Assembly: GCA_027627225.1 (NCBI GenBank)
Contig: CM051026.1
Span: 507,501 to 571,500 of the forward strand
DNA from: Congeria kusceri
Lineage: Eukaryota; Mollusca; Bivalvia; Myida; Dreissenidae
Reading direction: 5' to 3'
DNA length: 64,000 nt
The notes under the pieces were generated by a model. It was not told where the DNA came from. It searched no databases and saw nothing but the letters and a program-made list of their open reading frames with translations. Each line of letters begins with the position of its first letter. Position 1 is the stretch's first letter. The position numbers were made by a program, and so were the translations under genes. Below, piece after piece: positions 23,001 through 34,700 of the stretch.

Positions 23001-23310
23001 TGTTGAGCCCGTCTGCCGTCAGCTCGATTTAGTTGCCACAATGGCAGTTTGGTGTATGTGTGTGAATGCGTGCGTCCGTCCATCTGATCTTGTCTGGATT
23101 GTAACTTCCTCATTCATCAGGCAATTTTAAAATAAGTTGCTTCCTTGACAACAGGCTCAAAATGTTGCAACAGGCATCTAGTTTACTTTGCGGACAAATG
23201 TTGGGTTATGTTTCATGCAGTTTGAGTACATAACAAGTGGGCCTTTGATAAAGTGAAATATTATTTGAAATATTATTTTTTCCAATATTTTTGTGAAATT
23301 TGGTCAAATA
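23000..23310 (+). repeat. Fragment related to E14 and to the insertion at 22070-22445
   Basis: GCGTGCGTCCGTCCATCTGA resembles the start region of E14 (13660-13700). CCAATATTTTTGTGAAATTTGG at 23281 resembles 22082-22105. The ends are unclear. Confidence 0.45.
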
Positions 23311-23358
23311 GGTCAAATGCACCATGTTGTAATAATGGGGCGTGTGTTGAAGGGGAGA

Positions 23359-23388
23359 CGATGATGATTATGATGATGATGATGATGA
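23359..23388. repeat. (GAT)n microsatellite
   Basis: Imperfect GAT trinucleotide run of about 10 units. Confidence 0.85.
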
Positions 23389-23389
23389 A

Positions 23390-23840
23390 ATTTTATACAC
23401 ATTATTGATTTTAAGTTTGTGATACCTGTAAAATCAAATATTGCCGCATCTCAATAGTACATTTTTACAGTAATCAAGCGCATCTAATCAATTAAAATAA
23501 ACGTCTTGAAGCAACCCTAGGTGTGTTTGAGCCGAACAAACATAACTTGCGTGACAACCGGAACTGGGACCAATACTTTAAGCCAAAAAAATTCGACCAA
23601 ACTTCAACCCTTATTAATTCAAGCGAAACAACATAAATATATACAAATATATAGCAATACAATATTATTCACTAAAACGAGAAATTCGATACAAGTTCAA
23701 GTTATCTGGAGTCCACTGTAGTTAAATACTTATCAAATTATGTATTTCCCATTAATCATTACATTATCGTTGAGGCTGTGTCCGATAATTCAGGTTGCCA
23801 TTGTCCTTGTATGCAATATGTCACTATAGGGAGAGATTGT
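23390..23840. other. Stretch without recognised gene
   Basis: The open frame at 23521-23721 has no recognisable domain and no splice support. Confidence 0.4.
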
Positions 23841-23846
23841 GTACCT

Positions 23847-23985
23847 GCCACGTTAGCTCAGTCGGGAGAGCACTCGCCATGTAGGCGAGAGGTCCCGGGT
23901 TCGAGTCCCGGACTGGCTGCACAATGTCCTCACCTGTGAAACCACAGTAACAAAATGTGCACTGTAATGAAAGAAATTGTATTAT
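23847..23985 (+). mobile_element. tRNA-derived SINE
   Basis: The head GCCACGTTAGCTCAGTCGGG has a perfect A-box (TAGCTCAGTCGG), an anticodon stem CTCGC/GCGAG and a B-box GGTTCGAGTCCC. The acceptor ends pair only four bases and the loop lacks U33, so it is not a working tRNA. The body continues GCACAATGTCCTCACCTGTG, as in bivalve SINEs. Confidence 0.7.
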
Positions 23986-23989
23986 TATA

Positions 23990-24797
23990 AGATTTTTGGC
24001 AGAAACATGTAGATTTGTATAAACAAAATTTTGAATAAATGTTTTGTTTAGGCTTTCTGAATATTATTGCAGCATGACCTTCTAGATGTTATGTTTTATT
24101 TTCAATCTGCACCACTTGATATCTCACAACCAACCTGAAACACAGCGTCATGTAATTGTAAACACTGCACTATAAGGATTAAATATAGTTTTGACCTTAA
24201 CCCTCATCTCTTGTACACATACTTGAACAATGACAAATATGTATGTGTTATTTGAAAATGTTCATGTGCATGGCTACAAACCTAGTAGAGGTATCAGAAA
24301 GAAACCATTTTGGTCTACACCACATTAAAATTGTTATAATTATTATAACATGTGAGTGCAAAAAAACACAACCTTGTTTAAACAAGGGAAATAACTCATT
24401 TTACCTGTTTACCATAGTAACACAATGGTTATCTCCCTTGCTACCATTGAGAGGTAGTTGTGCCTAATTCTGAACCCGTACCCTTGTTAATGTTGCAAGG
24501 CAATCATGGTTCGCTTGTTGTTCATTCTCACATTGAGTCCGTTGTACAAGCTGTCTCATATAATGCCAAAAAACATCATTCTTATTAACTCGGCTCAGGT
24601 TTTGAAACTCTTGTTCAGTACGTTTTTTTTTTTATATTGTGCTCTGTATACGCTTTCTATTTCATTGCCTTTGACAGGCCTGTTTGAATGAGCTAACAAC
24701 CAATTTACCAGTAATGTAGTAGGTTGTACACACTTAAAACTATACTGTTTTATTGTAAGAATGTGACTTTGTGCAGTGCAAGTGGGAAGACACGTGA
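23990..24797. other. Stretch without recognised gene
   Basis: Short open frames at 24243-24467 and 24506-24691 have no recognisable domain, and no element structure is seen. Confidence 0.4.
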
Positions 24798-24899
24798 TGT
24801 GAACCTGAAACAGCTTTAATCTGGAATACTTTGACCCGTTGGAAGCAGCAAAACATGCATTGCAAATAGCAGTCTTGCAGGGATTGGAAATGAGTCACT

Positions 24900-25368
24900 C
24901 ATAAACACTGACAGCAGTCTCTAGCTTCAGCTGCCAAAGAACTCAGTTTTCAGAAACTAAATAATCACACTTGTTTGGTCAATCATGGGTGACTCTTACT
25001 CATCGGAGTGAAGTCACATGTGACAACTATTATTCTTATATAAATAATGTAAATTAACAGCATATTTATTGCATGACATTGTAAATTTGCCAAACTTGAC
25101 GTAATCAATTTATTTCTTGTGTCAGATCTTGAGAATCATGTAAAGCTAAATGAAAGAGCTAGTAATTGTAAGAAACCAAATTTGAACAAAATGATGTCAG
25201 TACAAATCTGTCCTACTGCATCATGTATAGAGTCAGACAAGATACATTTGGATTGACAATTAAGAATTGTTTTGACCCTGTCAAGTGTGCCATATTGGTT
25301 ATTTCAGCTGGTTTCTGAAAACTGAGTTCTGCTGCAGCTGATGTTAAGGGGCATTGACAGTGTTCATG
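24900..25368. repeat. Inverted repeat pair within composite repeat A
   Basis: Arm 24900-24973 (AAACACTGACAG to CACACTTG) and arm 25282-25368 (CAAGTGTG to CAGTGTTCATG) are reverse complements over about 75-85 bases with small gaps. About 310 bases lie between. A single arm also occurs at 32391-32463. Confidence 0.7.
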
Positions 25369-25504
25369 TGTTGTATTTTCTGCCCGAGAACAGTCTCAAT
25401 CAAGCCACCCCCATATGATGTGTGTAATGGATGTTGTGTTGCTTTGGTTCAACCAATGTGTTCCAAATCAGAGATGGTTTTTTTTCAGACGTTTGTGTAA
25501 AAAA

Positions 25505-25998
25505 ATGTGAGAAAGTCCATTTCGTGGGTAGAGCCAGTTCTTGGTGTCTACCAGGAAGACCATTTCCTAAGTATAAACAGTTGATTGTGTCTGTGTGAAA
25601 ATAATTTTCTGGGTATTGCCAGTACTTGGTGTCTATGAGAAAGTCAATTTCCTGGGTAGAACCAGTAACGGTACTTGGTGTTTATGAGAAAGTCAATTTC
25701 CTGGGTAAAACCAGTACCGGTACTTGGGGTCTATGAGAAAGTCAATGTCCTGGGTAAAACCAGTACTGGTACTTGTTGTTTATGAGAAAGTCAATTTCCT
25801 GGGTAGTCAGTTCTTGGTGTCTGTGAGAAAGTCAACTTTCTGGGTAAAACCATTACCAGTACTTGGTGTCTATGAGAAAGTCAATTTCATGGGTAGAACC
25901 AGTTCTTGGCATCTGTGAGAAGGTCCATTTCATGGGTAGAACCAGTTCTCGGTGTCTGTGAGAAAGTCCATTTCCTGGGTAAAACCAGTTCTTGGTGT
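25505..25998. repeat. Minisatellite, 43-50 base unit, about ten copies
   Basis: The unit contains GAGAAAGTC.ATTT, CCTGGGTA.AACCAGT and CTTGGTGTCT. Some units carry an extra ACCGGT-like hexamer. The unit's central 30 bases match the body of the SINE at 10610-10803. Confidence 0.85.
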
Positions 25999-26099
25999 AC
26001 AAGCGCTGGATAAATTTTTTTATTTTCCATAGTGTTAAATTAATCCTGTGCTTGGCATTTAAGACATTTGTTATCAAGAAGGGGAATTTCATTGAAGGC

Positions 26100-27117
26100 A
26101 ATTAACGGGGAGTATTGACAGCAGGTCTACAAACATTTGCAAAAACAACGTTCATTTACAGATAATTGATATATAATGATTGTTAAATTTTATGTCTATG
26201 ATTATTTTAAGGTTTTTTTTTGTATCTACAACTGACTATTATTTTAAAAGTAAGGTATTGTCATGGATGACCCTTAGTGACATGGGTAAATTAGTTTTGG
26301 TAGTATAATTGTATGAATGTAATGTACCATTACACAACATGCATGACATTCACGAATCCATAAAGCAACAGAAATGTTCTTTTGTCACTAATTAAACAAT
26401 ATATTGAAATAAACTGGAAAGTATATTGTTTTAATGTTATAATAAAAACCAATACAGTAAAATAGTTTCATATTTCTAAGAAGTACAGACTACAGTCAAT
26501 ATTCACCTTTAATAACTTTTCTGCTATGTTTCACCGCATTTACATTTTGTACGAGATTTGTTTCACACGTCAGACTAAACAAATATTATTTTAATCGCAT
26601 TGTCCTGGGATCGATTGTTGATAGATCCAAGGGATTTCAATAATGCAGACTCCTGCGCACTCCTGCATGTTGACAAAAGCACTTTGCAATTTACACGGTT
26701 TTGACTCCAGAAATAAGTCTGCCTTGCGCCAGTTTGACACATTGTTTACCATTGATCAACTTAAACTTTACTGACAATCTTAACATTTAATACTCAAGAG
26801 TATGAATTAGATTTGAATTTTTTTTTAAGTCAGATGAAGTATACTACATACCGAATAAAAATATGCGGTAAAAATGTGTTCATTACGCAATTTATTATGA
26901 AATCAAACAAAGTACAACAATTACATGTATTCAAAAATCAAAGGACTTGGGTCGATAAGGGCCGATTTGGGCCCATAAAATTGACGATTGTTTAATTTCA
27001 TTTACAAACAATACCAATCATGCCTGTAGTTGGATCATGATGCGCGGAACGTTCGAACAGCGTGCGTTTCTTCGAAAACAACGATTTTTGTCAATTTTAT
27101 CACTTATGTTGTAAAAT
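26100..27117. other. Stretch without recognised gene
   Basis: AT-rich. The open frame at 26813-26995 shows no domain. No repeat boundary is found. Confidence 0.4.
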
Positions 27118-27230
27118 TTAACTATCAGCGCATGTGAGTACCACAACCATTTTTCGAAGAGACATGTAATTGTAATCAGTCTTTTTGTTGTGTTATTATT
27201 TTTGTGGTACTCGCATGCGCTGTTGGTTAA
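27117..27230. repeat. Inverted repeat with 28-30 base arms
   Basis: Left arm about 27117-27146 (ATCAGCGCATGTGAGTACCA) and right arm about 27201-27230 (TGGTACTCGCATGCGCTG) pair with two mismatches, with a ~55-base spacer. It could be a small foldback element. Confidence 0.7.
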
Positions 27231-28060
27231 AAATAAACTTGTGCAAATTAAGACATTCGGGGAAATTGGCTTTTAAGTGAAATTCTTGATTGTTTAGTAA
27301 GCAACTTGTCATTCGTGGCTCAATGATGTCGCTGCACTTGCAGTTTACCGTCTTTTGTTAATGCACTGAACACCAGTCATCCAACAGAGAACACGGCTGT
27401 TAACACGCATTCAACCGTGTCGTTCAGTCGTTTCCCCGGATGTTATTATTACTAAATCAAACAATGCAGAACATTGCTGGTAGATAATTCTAACGTTTTT
27501 AGCCTTATCGGCTTATATTTTAAGGTAAATTCTTCCTAGATGCATTAGATCTAATGATAGCAAATAAAAAAAATCTTACCTGATTTGATTTATCAATAAT
27601 CCAACATGCATCAAATTATGTTCGATTTGAACATAATCATAACACTCTATACTAGTTTTACACTATTTCCAATTATGTGATTTTCCTAGCTCCAAATACG
27701 GCATTTACCAGCACTGCCACATTCCATTTTCCATAAGGCATGATGTTGCTCGAAATACAACGTATTTAAACCAGGACACATTTGTACATACCGTACAGAA
27801 GGCATTATACTCCATAATTTTCTTCCTTGGATTTATAATACTCTTATGCTTACACTTTTGTCGAAAACATTTTATTTCATGATTTCTTACACATAGAATC
27901 GTGTGTTGTTTTTTCCAGATTGGAGATTCTTTCTGATCTACGTCAGAAGTTATTTTCCCAAAATTGTAACGATTCTAATACGTCACATAGCTAACCTATT
28001 ATTACATTATTACTGTAGTGGTGTAGCGCGAACAGTGTAGTATCGGACAGGACCAACACA
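27231..28060. other. Stretch without recognised gene
   Basis: AT-rich intergenic-looking sequence with no open frame above 60 codons that I can support. Confidence 0.4.
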
Positions 28061-28061
28061 C

Positions 28062-28102
28062 TATGCCCCCCCCCCTCCCACATCATTGATGGTGGGGGCA
28101 TA
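28062..28102. repeat. Minimal TATGCCCC / GGGGGCATA hairpin
   Basis: TATGCCCC then a C run, CATCATTGATGG, and GGGGGCATAA. The arms equal those of E1 and E3 with almost the whole interior missing, so it may be an extreme deletion derivative. Confidence 0.5.
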
Positions 28103-29353
28103 AACATATACATATATAAACTGTATGATTTGAAGATATATATTTAAAATAATTTATTTAAGATTTAACTACATTTTGACACCTTAGAATGACAAGGGCG
28201 TATCTTACATGTTTTAAAGAAGCAGATTGGTCCTTTTAATTCTAAGGTGGCGATTTACATTTCATAAAATTCATCTTAAAATAACACAACCCACACATTT
28301 TAAACGTGTTTCGTCACGTTGTTATGTTTTTTAAAATATGTTATATTCATGTTTAATGTTTGTCACGATGTTCAACCCAATCAGAAGTCTCAGAAGTTGA
28401 TATTGTACGAATAAAAAATACACTTGCTTTCTGATTATTTGGTCGACAAATCCAACAGTATCTTCCACTATTCTAAAAAATTTCTAAATTTTATTTAGAT
28501 CCTGATCGATATATAAATCAATCCAAATACATCGCTTTCATTTTAAACATAACTGTCTAGTTCTGCTCAAAATGTAGGTTATAATTTTTATTTTTTTTAT
28601 TCTAAAGTTAGTATTTTTAGCCCGCATTCTTGTTCGTATATCAGACTTCACAAAATCTCTAAATCACCTGTCACCATAATTACTATCATTCGTAAAGACG
28701 ACATGTTATTTACGAGATAAATACGTACACTGTTAAATAATTAATTGAATGGTGTAGGCTATACAGCTAATTGTAAAGTCATAAGTCAAAAGTTAATCTA
28801 GCATACTGGTAATATATATAACTTAGGTGTGTTATACATTTTGTAAGAGGCCTTTGTCTGGCTGTCTGACAGGGTTCACGTTGTTTGATTTAATCGTGTC
28901 CATGACCGCATTCACAATGAATCGTGCAGTAAATTGACGGAAAAGGAACAAGCGACATGCTAGTTTTCTGCCTCCGAAAGTATAATTATATTTCAATAAT
29001 GCTATTCTTATTTATTCTTGATATATTGATTTTTATATTTACGCCGCCGTAAACAATTCGACACAAACATCAAGAAAACCAAACAATTAACTTGGAAGGA
29101 TGGTCAAAGTTCTCGATATGTGGCAAATGATGTTTAAAATCGGCTACGGAGCAACGAATAACAAACTTATGTTGTCAGATCATGTTTGAATGGAAATAAT
29201 TTTCGATTGTATCGTTTTCAGGAGAATATCCACCTCATTTGCTCTGATAAGCGTTTTTAAACCATTCGGGGTAATGCCCACGTGGTATAATCCTTACGCA
29301 TTTTAACTCTAAATCATTGTTTGTTTACTTGATCTAAATGGTTTAAAAAAAGA
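28103..29353. other. Stretch without recognised gene
   Basis: AT-rich, no supported open frame, no repeat recognised. Confidence 0.4.
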
Positions 29354-30141
29354 CCGCGCCTAGATTTCACCGCGCCACTAGGCGCCCTCCCCCCCCCCTA
29401 AAACTTCACCACCATATATGGGCATATATAAAATGGTCAAAACTATAAAAATATAATAACAAAATTGTTTTTCGCTTTCTTCGCTGGATGAGTTTTGTAA
29501 AAGACACATATTATCTCAGTAAAACATAGCCCCGCCACCTACGATTGTAGCTGCGCCAAAGTTCAGCGAAAACGAAAAACTTTAGACAGTGGTTATATAT
29601 AAATTTATTTAAGGATTCAATTGTTTGCGTTTATAAATGAGTGTATTTGATAAAGATGTCAGATGCATTACAACGTTGGCACAGGTATATAGTTTAGTTC
29701 CCAACATTCTAAATCGACAAACTATTTGTTAAATAATCGATTATCAATCGCACCATATTTCATATTGTTTTCTGCATGCATAAGAAAGATATAACGTTAT
29801 AAATACAGTGTGTAGCACATTTGCAGACATTTTATGAGCATGAGTGTGTACGTGTAAGTTACATAAAACATTCATTTCAAAAAGAGACACTTTGGTAAAT
29901 GATTAATACAAATAATGTTCGATGTGTGTGCGTTTGAATGTAATCAGCTACTATGTTGAAAGATATTCAATATATATATAACATTGAATATCAAATACAT
30001 ATTTAGTGGTCAGGCACATCAAACAAGGGCACTTTACCACCAAAATAGGTGCATGACATACTGATAAACCATAAATAGATGAACCAGCATGTCTTTCGAA
30101 CATAATATGCCAAAACAATTGATTTGACGATGGCGATGATT

Positions 30142-30176
<35 letters not shown>

Positions 30177-30313
30177 ATGCAAAGATTTATTATATATGTT
30201 TGATACGGATCTGTAGCTGATATTTGCAGACCCATAGACATCATGGGGTTATAACTGCACGATCAAACGTTTACGCCTCCCTAACCCGAAATGCTGTGCT
30301 GGATCCGCTCCTG
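29354..30313. mobile_element. hAT-like non-autonomous element, copy 1
   Basis: Homologous for about 1 kb to 50983-52527: a C run followed by TAAAACTTC, ATATGGGCATATATAAAATG, ATTCTAAATCGACAAAC, AGGCACATCAAACAAGGGCA, a GAT microsatellite and GATACGGATCTGTAGCTGAT. The right end GCTGGATCCGCTCCTG matches a CAGG.GCGGATCCAGGA terminal repeat known from hAT-type elements. The left end is degraded. Confidence 0.6.
30136..30176. repeat. (GAT)n microsatellite inside hAT-like copy 1
   Basis: About 13 units, at the same internal position as the run at 52357-52398 in copy 2, so it travelled with the element. Confidence 0.85.
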
Positions 30314-30719
30314 GGCTTAGATAGTAGTGTAAATATATAAACATTTACTGTACCAATGAGTTGTCATTTCGTTTATGTGTTTTACCTTTTTTGGGAAAAA
30401 TACTAATCAGAACATGGTCAAGTTTCAATGCTCAATAATGCTCTATATCTATCCAATGTTGACTCAGACGCTTACTGATGTTAAGCACGTGGTGCAAGTG
30501 ATAAACATACAGAAAGCGTTGTCTCGTCCCGCATAAAAAAAAATCAGAGCAATGTATTTTACTGTATTTTCTAGCATGCCGTAAATATCATTGTGGTATA
30601 TTAAATAGTTACACAGCTACATTAGTAGAACGTATTTCACTAAACTTGAACTCCTATTGCCGGGCGCCGATGTTGTCGACGTCAACGTCCTCTTTCCAAT
30701 CCACAGAACATCGCGCTAT

Positions 30720-31710
30720 AATTGTCAGTGTAATCGCCACTAATTTCTACAGATTTCCTGTGCCTAGTCACCCACATTTTGAACGTATCCCTGAACCAAT
30801 CAGCATAAAAGGTCTTTATGACGTCCAATGGTTGCATCTCTGGTTGCACGTCTAAATTCCGACATACCCGGTACTGTGAAACGCTGCCCACCTAGACCGG
30901 CCTTCAGCTCAGGGACAAGTCAAAGTCCACTAGGGAAGGGGGCCGTTCTAAGTCTGAAGAGTATGGGGGTGGTCTATAATTTCGAATCCCTAAATAACTT
31001 ATAGACGTGAGTAGCCAGTGTGGGTAATGAAAGGGGCGTTGTCTTGGTTCAGTATCATCGCACCTAGCCGGATTGAGTCCCAGGCGCTTCTGTCACAGTG
31101 CAGCCACAAGGTCCCGTCTGTGCACCTGCAAGTTTAGCATTATCATGTCTAAAACACACAAAGGAACTAATTTAACTTTCTTTATCCTAGTTAGACAGTT
31201 TTGTTAACTATATTTCATATCTTTTAAACTGTACGTGAAACCAATACCTGCGATTAACAGTCTGCGTTCAATGTGCATCAGTATCTTACTTTGTATTCCA
31301 ATGTCAACCAACTTCTTTCCATGAAATAAGTAAACATTTCCGCAAGCTTCTTAGATGAATGTGATTTGGGGTATTATTAAATGTTTTCCAACATACGATT
31401 TCTTACGCACGATTCAGACTTTAATTCGTGGTCGTAATGGTGTACCCATGTCTCATCGAGGTCGCCTTCCCTGTCATAGCCTCGCAAGAATGCTGCCGTA
31501 AAGGTAACACGTCATTCTTTTGCCTCATCATCAATCTCTGTAGATCGACCCAGCGCGCACTCACTTTGGACATTCCAAGAGCCTTAGTTGTATAGTGGAT
31601 CAGGACATATTCCGAGGTGGTCTGCGACAGCTCCAACTGTAGACGCCATTCATTTTTGACCATCCCTGACCGTGTCCCGAATAGACGTCTTCATGAACGC
31701 CGGTCGACCC
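30720..31710 (-). pseudogene. Decayed mariner-family transposase
   Basis: Reading from 31710 down, in shifting frames: a GRP motif, LGMSKVSARWV (~31560), then GYDREGDLDETWVHHYDHE (~31430-31490), which is the first catalytic aspartate region. QDNAP follows (~31035-31052, second aspartate), then GFEIIDHPPYSSDL (~30955-30990), and WVTRHRKSVEISGDY near 30725-30770 as the C-terminal end. These are mariner/Tc1-superfamily cut-and-paste transposase motifs in the right order. There are several frameshifts and stops, and about 100-150 extra bases lie between the first two catalytic blocks. The N-terminal DNA-binding domain was not recognised. It is not functional. Confidence 0.85.
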
Positions 31711-31934
31711 ATAAGAAAATAATCTTTTTGACTACGCAAAACATAGACGTGACGATTCAGCGGTCTAGGTTGCGCTTTAAATACTAAAACTTTCGGGAAA
31801 TGAACGTGGTGACGCTGAGCTAATACACGATGCCAGCTTTTAACATCAGACAAATGAATGATGCAGAACTGTAAAATATAGTTTACATCGTAATTGCAGG
31901 TCATGTTAGAATCGAACTAATTCTGTCGTTCTGT

Positions 31935-32060
31935 TGCGGTATATTAAACCACTCTGGCTAATGCCCTTATTGTTTAATTCCTACGCAACAGAACTCTAAA
32001 TCGTTGTTTATTAGCCGATAAACAACTCTAAATCAAATATTATTTCATCAGCAACTGCTT
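31935..32060. repeat. Palindrome-containing dispersed repeat, locus 3
   Basis: AAACCACTCTGGCTAATGCC, TAATTCCTACGCA, and CGTTGTTTATTAGCCGATAA. Same family as 9230-9480. It abuts the mariner relic. Confidence 0.6.
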
Positions 32061-33049
32061 TTCGCATCCTTCTTTGCAATTTTTTGTCTGAAACTTTTCT
32101 CCCCTGTACAAGTTTTTTATATGATGTCTCCTTGGTCAGTTCAAAGGAGGCAAAAGTTGATTTCATGTTCACACTTCTAACACTAAAATGGTACTTATCA
32201 CATAATGTTTGGCAACTGACATGGTTCATTGTAGGGATGGGCCATGTTTGCATTGAATCTGTAAGTTTTTGGAGCAGTATGTTGTGAAAATGAACATCTC
32301 TGATCTGGAATAGATTGATCCGATTGAAGCAGCACAACCTGCAAATACCAGTCTGAGTTTGATAGAGACCATTCTTTTGCAGAAATTAAAAATGAACACT
32401 GTTAATACTCTTATGCATCATCTGCAGTAGAATTCAGTTTCAGAAACCAATTGTGTCACACTTATAGAGTATTTTCCATAATATATGATTATAAAATTAA
32501 ATAGCTCAAAGTTACTGTAACTAGGTTGTAGATTTTTTTGTTTCTGCAAAAAGTGAGTGCACATTATCAAATATTGATGTAGAGCACAACATATTCTAAT
32601 GCAGTATTGTGACCAACAAAGTTAGGGTGCAGTATTTCCACTATTTGTGATACACGGGTCCATATAGTGACCAAAATACATTGGGCACTTTTTGTACCTT
32701 TTTAACATAAGTCAAGCATGCATTTGATTAGTTACCAAATTTAGAAAAAAACTTAAGTGGGCTCTAATCCTAAATTATTCTCGCTATATTCTGCATTAAA
32801 CCGTTCAAAATTAAATTTTGTTCCTTTATCGATGTCTCCCACAGCTTCACACATTGGCATAGACATTTTAAATGTAATTTAAAAACGCTTTCGATTTTAT
32901 TTACCAATAACAATTGTACAAAATGTAAAAACAAATGTTATAATTAGTTCTTAAATTATTTTTTAACTCAACATAGTGTCAATTAATAACTTTAAGACTA
33001 AACAAGATATTGGTTGTATGTTTTGATTGACAAGGAAGAATTGTTCCTG

Positions 33050-33225
33050 GGAAGAACTAGTTCTTGGTGTATCTGAGAAAGTCCATTTGCTGGGTAGAAC
33101 CAATTCTTGGTGTATGTGAGAAAGTGTATACCCTAATAAGATCTAATTCTTGGTGTATGTGAGAAAGTCCATTTCCCAGGTAGAACAAGTTCATAGTGTC
33201 TCGGAGAAGTCTATTGCTTGGGTAA
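33050..33225. repeat. Minisatellite of the 43-50 base family, left part
   Basis: Four diverged units with GAGAAAGTCCATTT, GGGTAGAACCA and TTCTTGGTGT. Confidence 0.8.
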
Positions 33226-33244
33226 AACCAGATATTTGACTAAA

Positions 33245-33543
33245 AGGGCCCATCTATCTCAGTTGGAAGAGCGCTGGACTGTCCATCTGGGGATTGTGAG
33301 TTCAAACCCAGCCCGGCCACATAACTTGTGTGGGAAACGGTCATGAAATTATTTCTACGGCCGTTCTCCCCCTACCTCTGATCCAAGAAGGGCAGTTGTG
33401 GGTTCCTGGCTTAAGTATGTGCACTTAGTGCTGGTAAATGGCATGGATTGGCTAAGCTTGCCCATGAAAAGTGTGAGTAGGTTAACTGACCGCCATGATA
33501 TGACTGAAATACTGCCAAAAACGACGAAAAATCCAAACAGAAA
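33245..33543 (+). mobile_element. tRNA-derived SINE inside the minisatellite
   Basis: The head GGGCCCATCTATCTCAGTTGG carries a tRNA-Asp-like anticodon loop (CTGTCCA) and a degraded B-box AGTTCAAACCC. The body includes GGTTCCTGGCTTAAGTATG and a 3' end with CCATGATATGACTGAAATAC. It interrupts the minisatellite array. Confidence 0.7.
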
Positions 33544-33544
33544 C

Positions 33545-33670
33545 TTGAGTCTGCGAGAAAATTCATTCCCTTTGTAGAACCAGTTCTTGATGTATGTGAA
33601 ACAGTTCATTCCCTGCGTAGATCCAGTTCTTGGTGTCTGTGAGAAAGTCCCTGTCGTGGGTAGATCCAGT
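33545..33670. repeat. Minisatellite of the 43-50 base family, right part
   Basis: Three diverged units continuing the array after the SINE. The minus-strand open frame at 33355-33738 is an artefact of SINE plus minisatellite. Confidence 0.75.
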
Positions 33671-33879
33671 TTGTCAGAAAAATGATGTAAATGTTCCTTA
33701 TTACTGTGCATATGAATCAAACTCGCATGTTCTTTCACTTGCAGGACAACAACTATATATAGCCAGTTAGAACTTTTGGTTGCACGTATAATGCATGATA
33801 CTTTCTGTTAATATCAGTATTGTTGAATTAATCTTGTGCTAAGCATTTGTTTTTGTTGTTTTTGTTATGAAATTAGTAT

Positions 33880-34700
33880 TCTTGATGAGATTTGATTTAA
33901 TTACGAGGAACTTAATCAAATAAGAAAATTTCATTTCCTAACAATAATTAGCAGCAACAACAGCAACAACAGCAACACCACCTTTGCATTCACCAGTACG
34001 TTGTTTAAGGACTATTAGTATGTGTAAAAATGATAAATGAAAATGTACATTACATTATATTATAACATAATATAAAACAGAAGATTTATAACAAATAAAA
34101 AGAAATCTACAAAACAGCTTTAAAAATGAAAGCCTTCAGTAGGTGAATAGTTATTGAAGTCACACCTAAGGAGCCATGATAACAATTGACCATTACATCA
34201 CTACAACCATCTTCGCTATTCTGCCTTGTTAGATTACAATTCTTGCATTAAATATATTGAAGAAAAGGACCTAGCAAAGAAGACCTAAATAATATTATAA
34301 TTTTATCTCAGAATGCATAAACACTTTGCCCTTCACCCTATTAAACCCTAACCCTTTTTACTGTTATGCCAAATATGTTAATTTCAGAATCTTTTCCGAT
34401 ACAGCCTTCTTGAGGCGCTTTTAGTAGACTTGTTAGCATTGTTATATTTATTCCATTCTACAAATCTGTGACAATAATTAAAGAGTTTATATACGATTCT
34501 TCATGTGAAGTATTTTTTAAAAGGCAGATAAAAATGACAGTATATCTTGCATGCAGACAGATAAAAACATTTATTATACCTGGCTTGATTATTTCTCTAT
34601 ATAATGCATAGAAACTGCAGCGGGCAACAATTTGATATGTTGCCCAGCAATGTTGCCCGCTACCGCTGTGTCGCCCGGTACTCAAATGGTACGGGATTGT
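33880..34700. other. Stretch without recognised gene
   Basis: Includes a CAACAG microsatellite at about 33955-33985. The rest is AT-rich with no supported gene. Confidence 0.4.

Larger units (their letters stand above)
24798..26100. mobile_element. Composite repeat, copy A (inverted repeats plus minisatellite)
   Basis: Shared with 32296-33880 in the same order: a segment around ATCTGGAATA and GAAGCAGCA, an arm with AACTCAGTTTTCAGAAAC, a minisatellite, then a segment with AATTAATCCTGTGCTTGGCA. In this copy the arm at 24900-24973 is repeated inverted at 25282-25368. Confidence 0.6.
32296..33880. mobile_element. Composite repeat, copy B
   Basis: Same order of segments as 24798-26100: ATCTGGAATAGATTGATC, the arm at 32391-32463, a minisatellite split into 33050-33225 and 33545-33670, and AATTAATCTTGTGCTAAGCA at the end. 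A SINE (33245-33543) sits in the middle of the minisatellite. Confidence 0.6.

Noticed and set aside
23847..23920. Functional tRNA gene
   Set aside because: A and B boxes and the anticodon stem are good, but the acceptor ends pair only four bases and position 33 is not T. It continues into a SINE body.
32011..32337. Minus-strand open frame of 108 codons
   Set aside because: Part lies in the palindromic repeat and part in the composite repeat; no domain is recognised.
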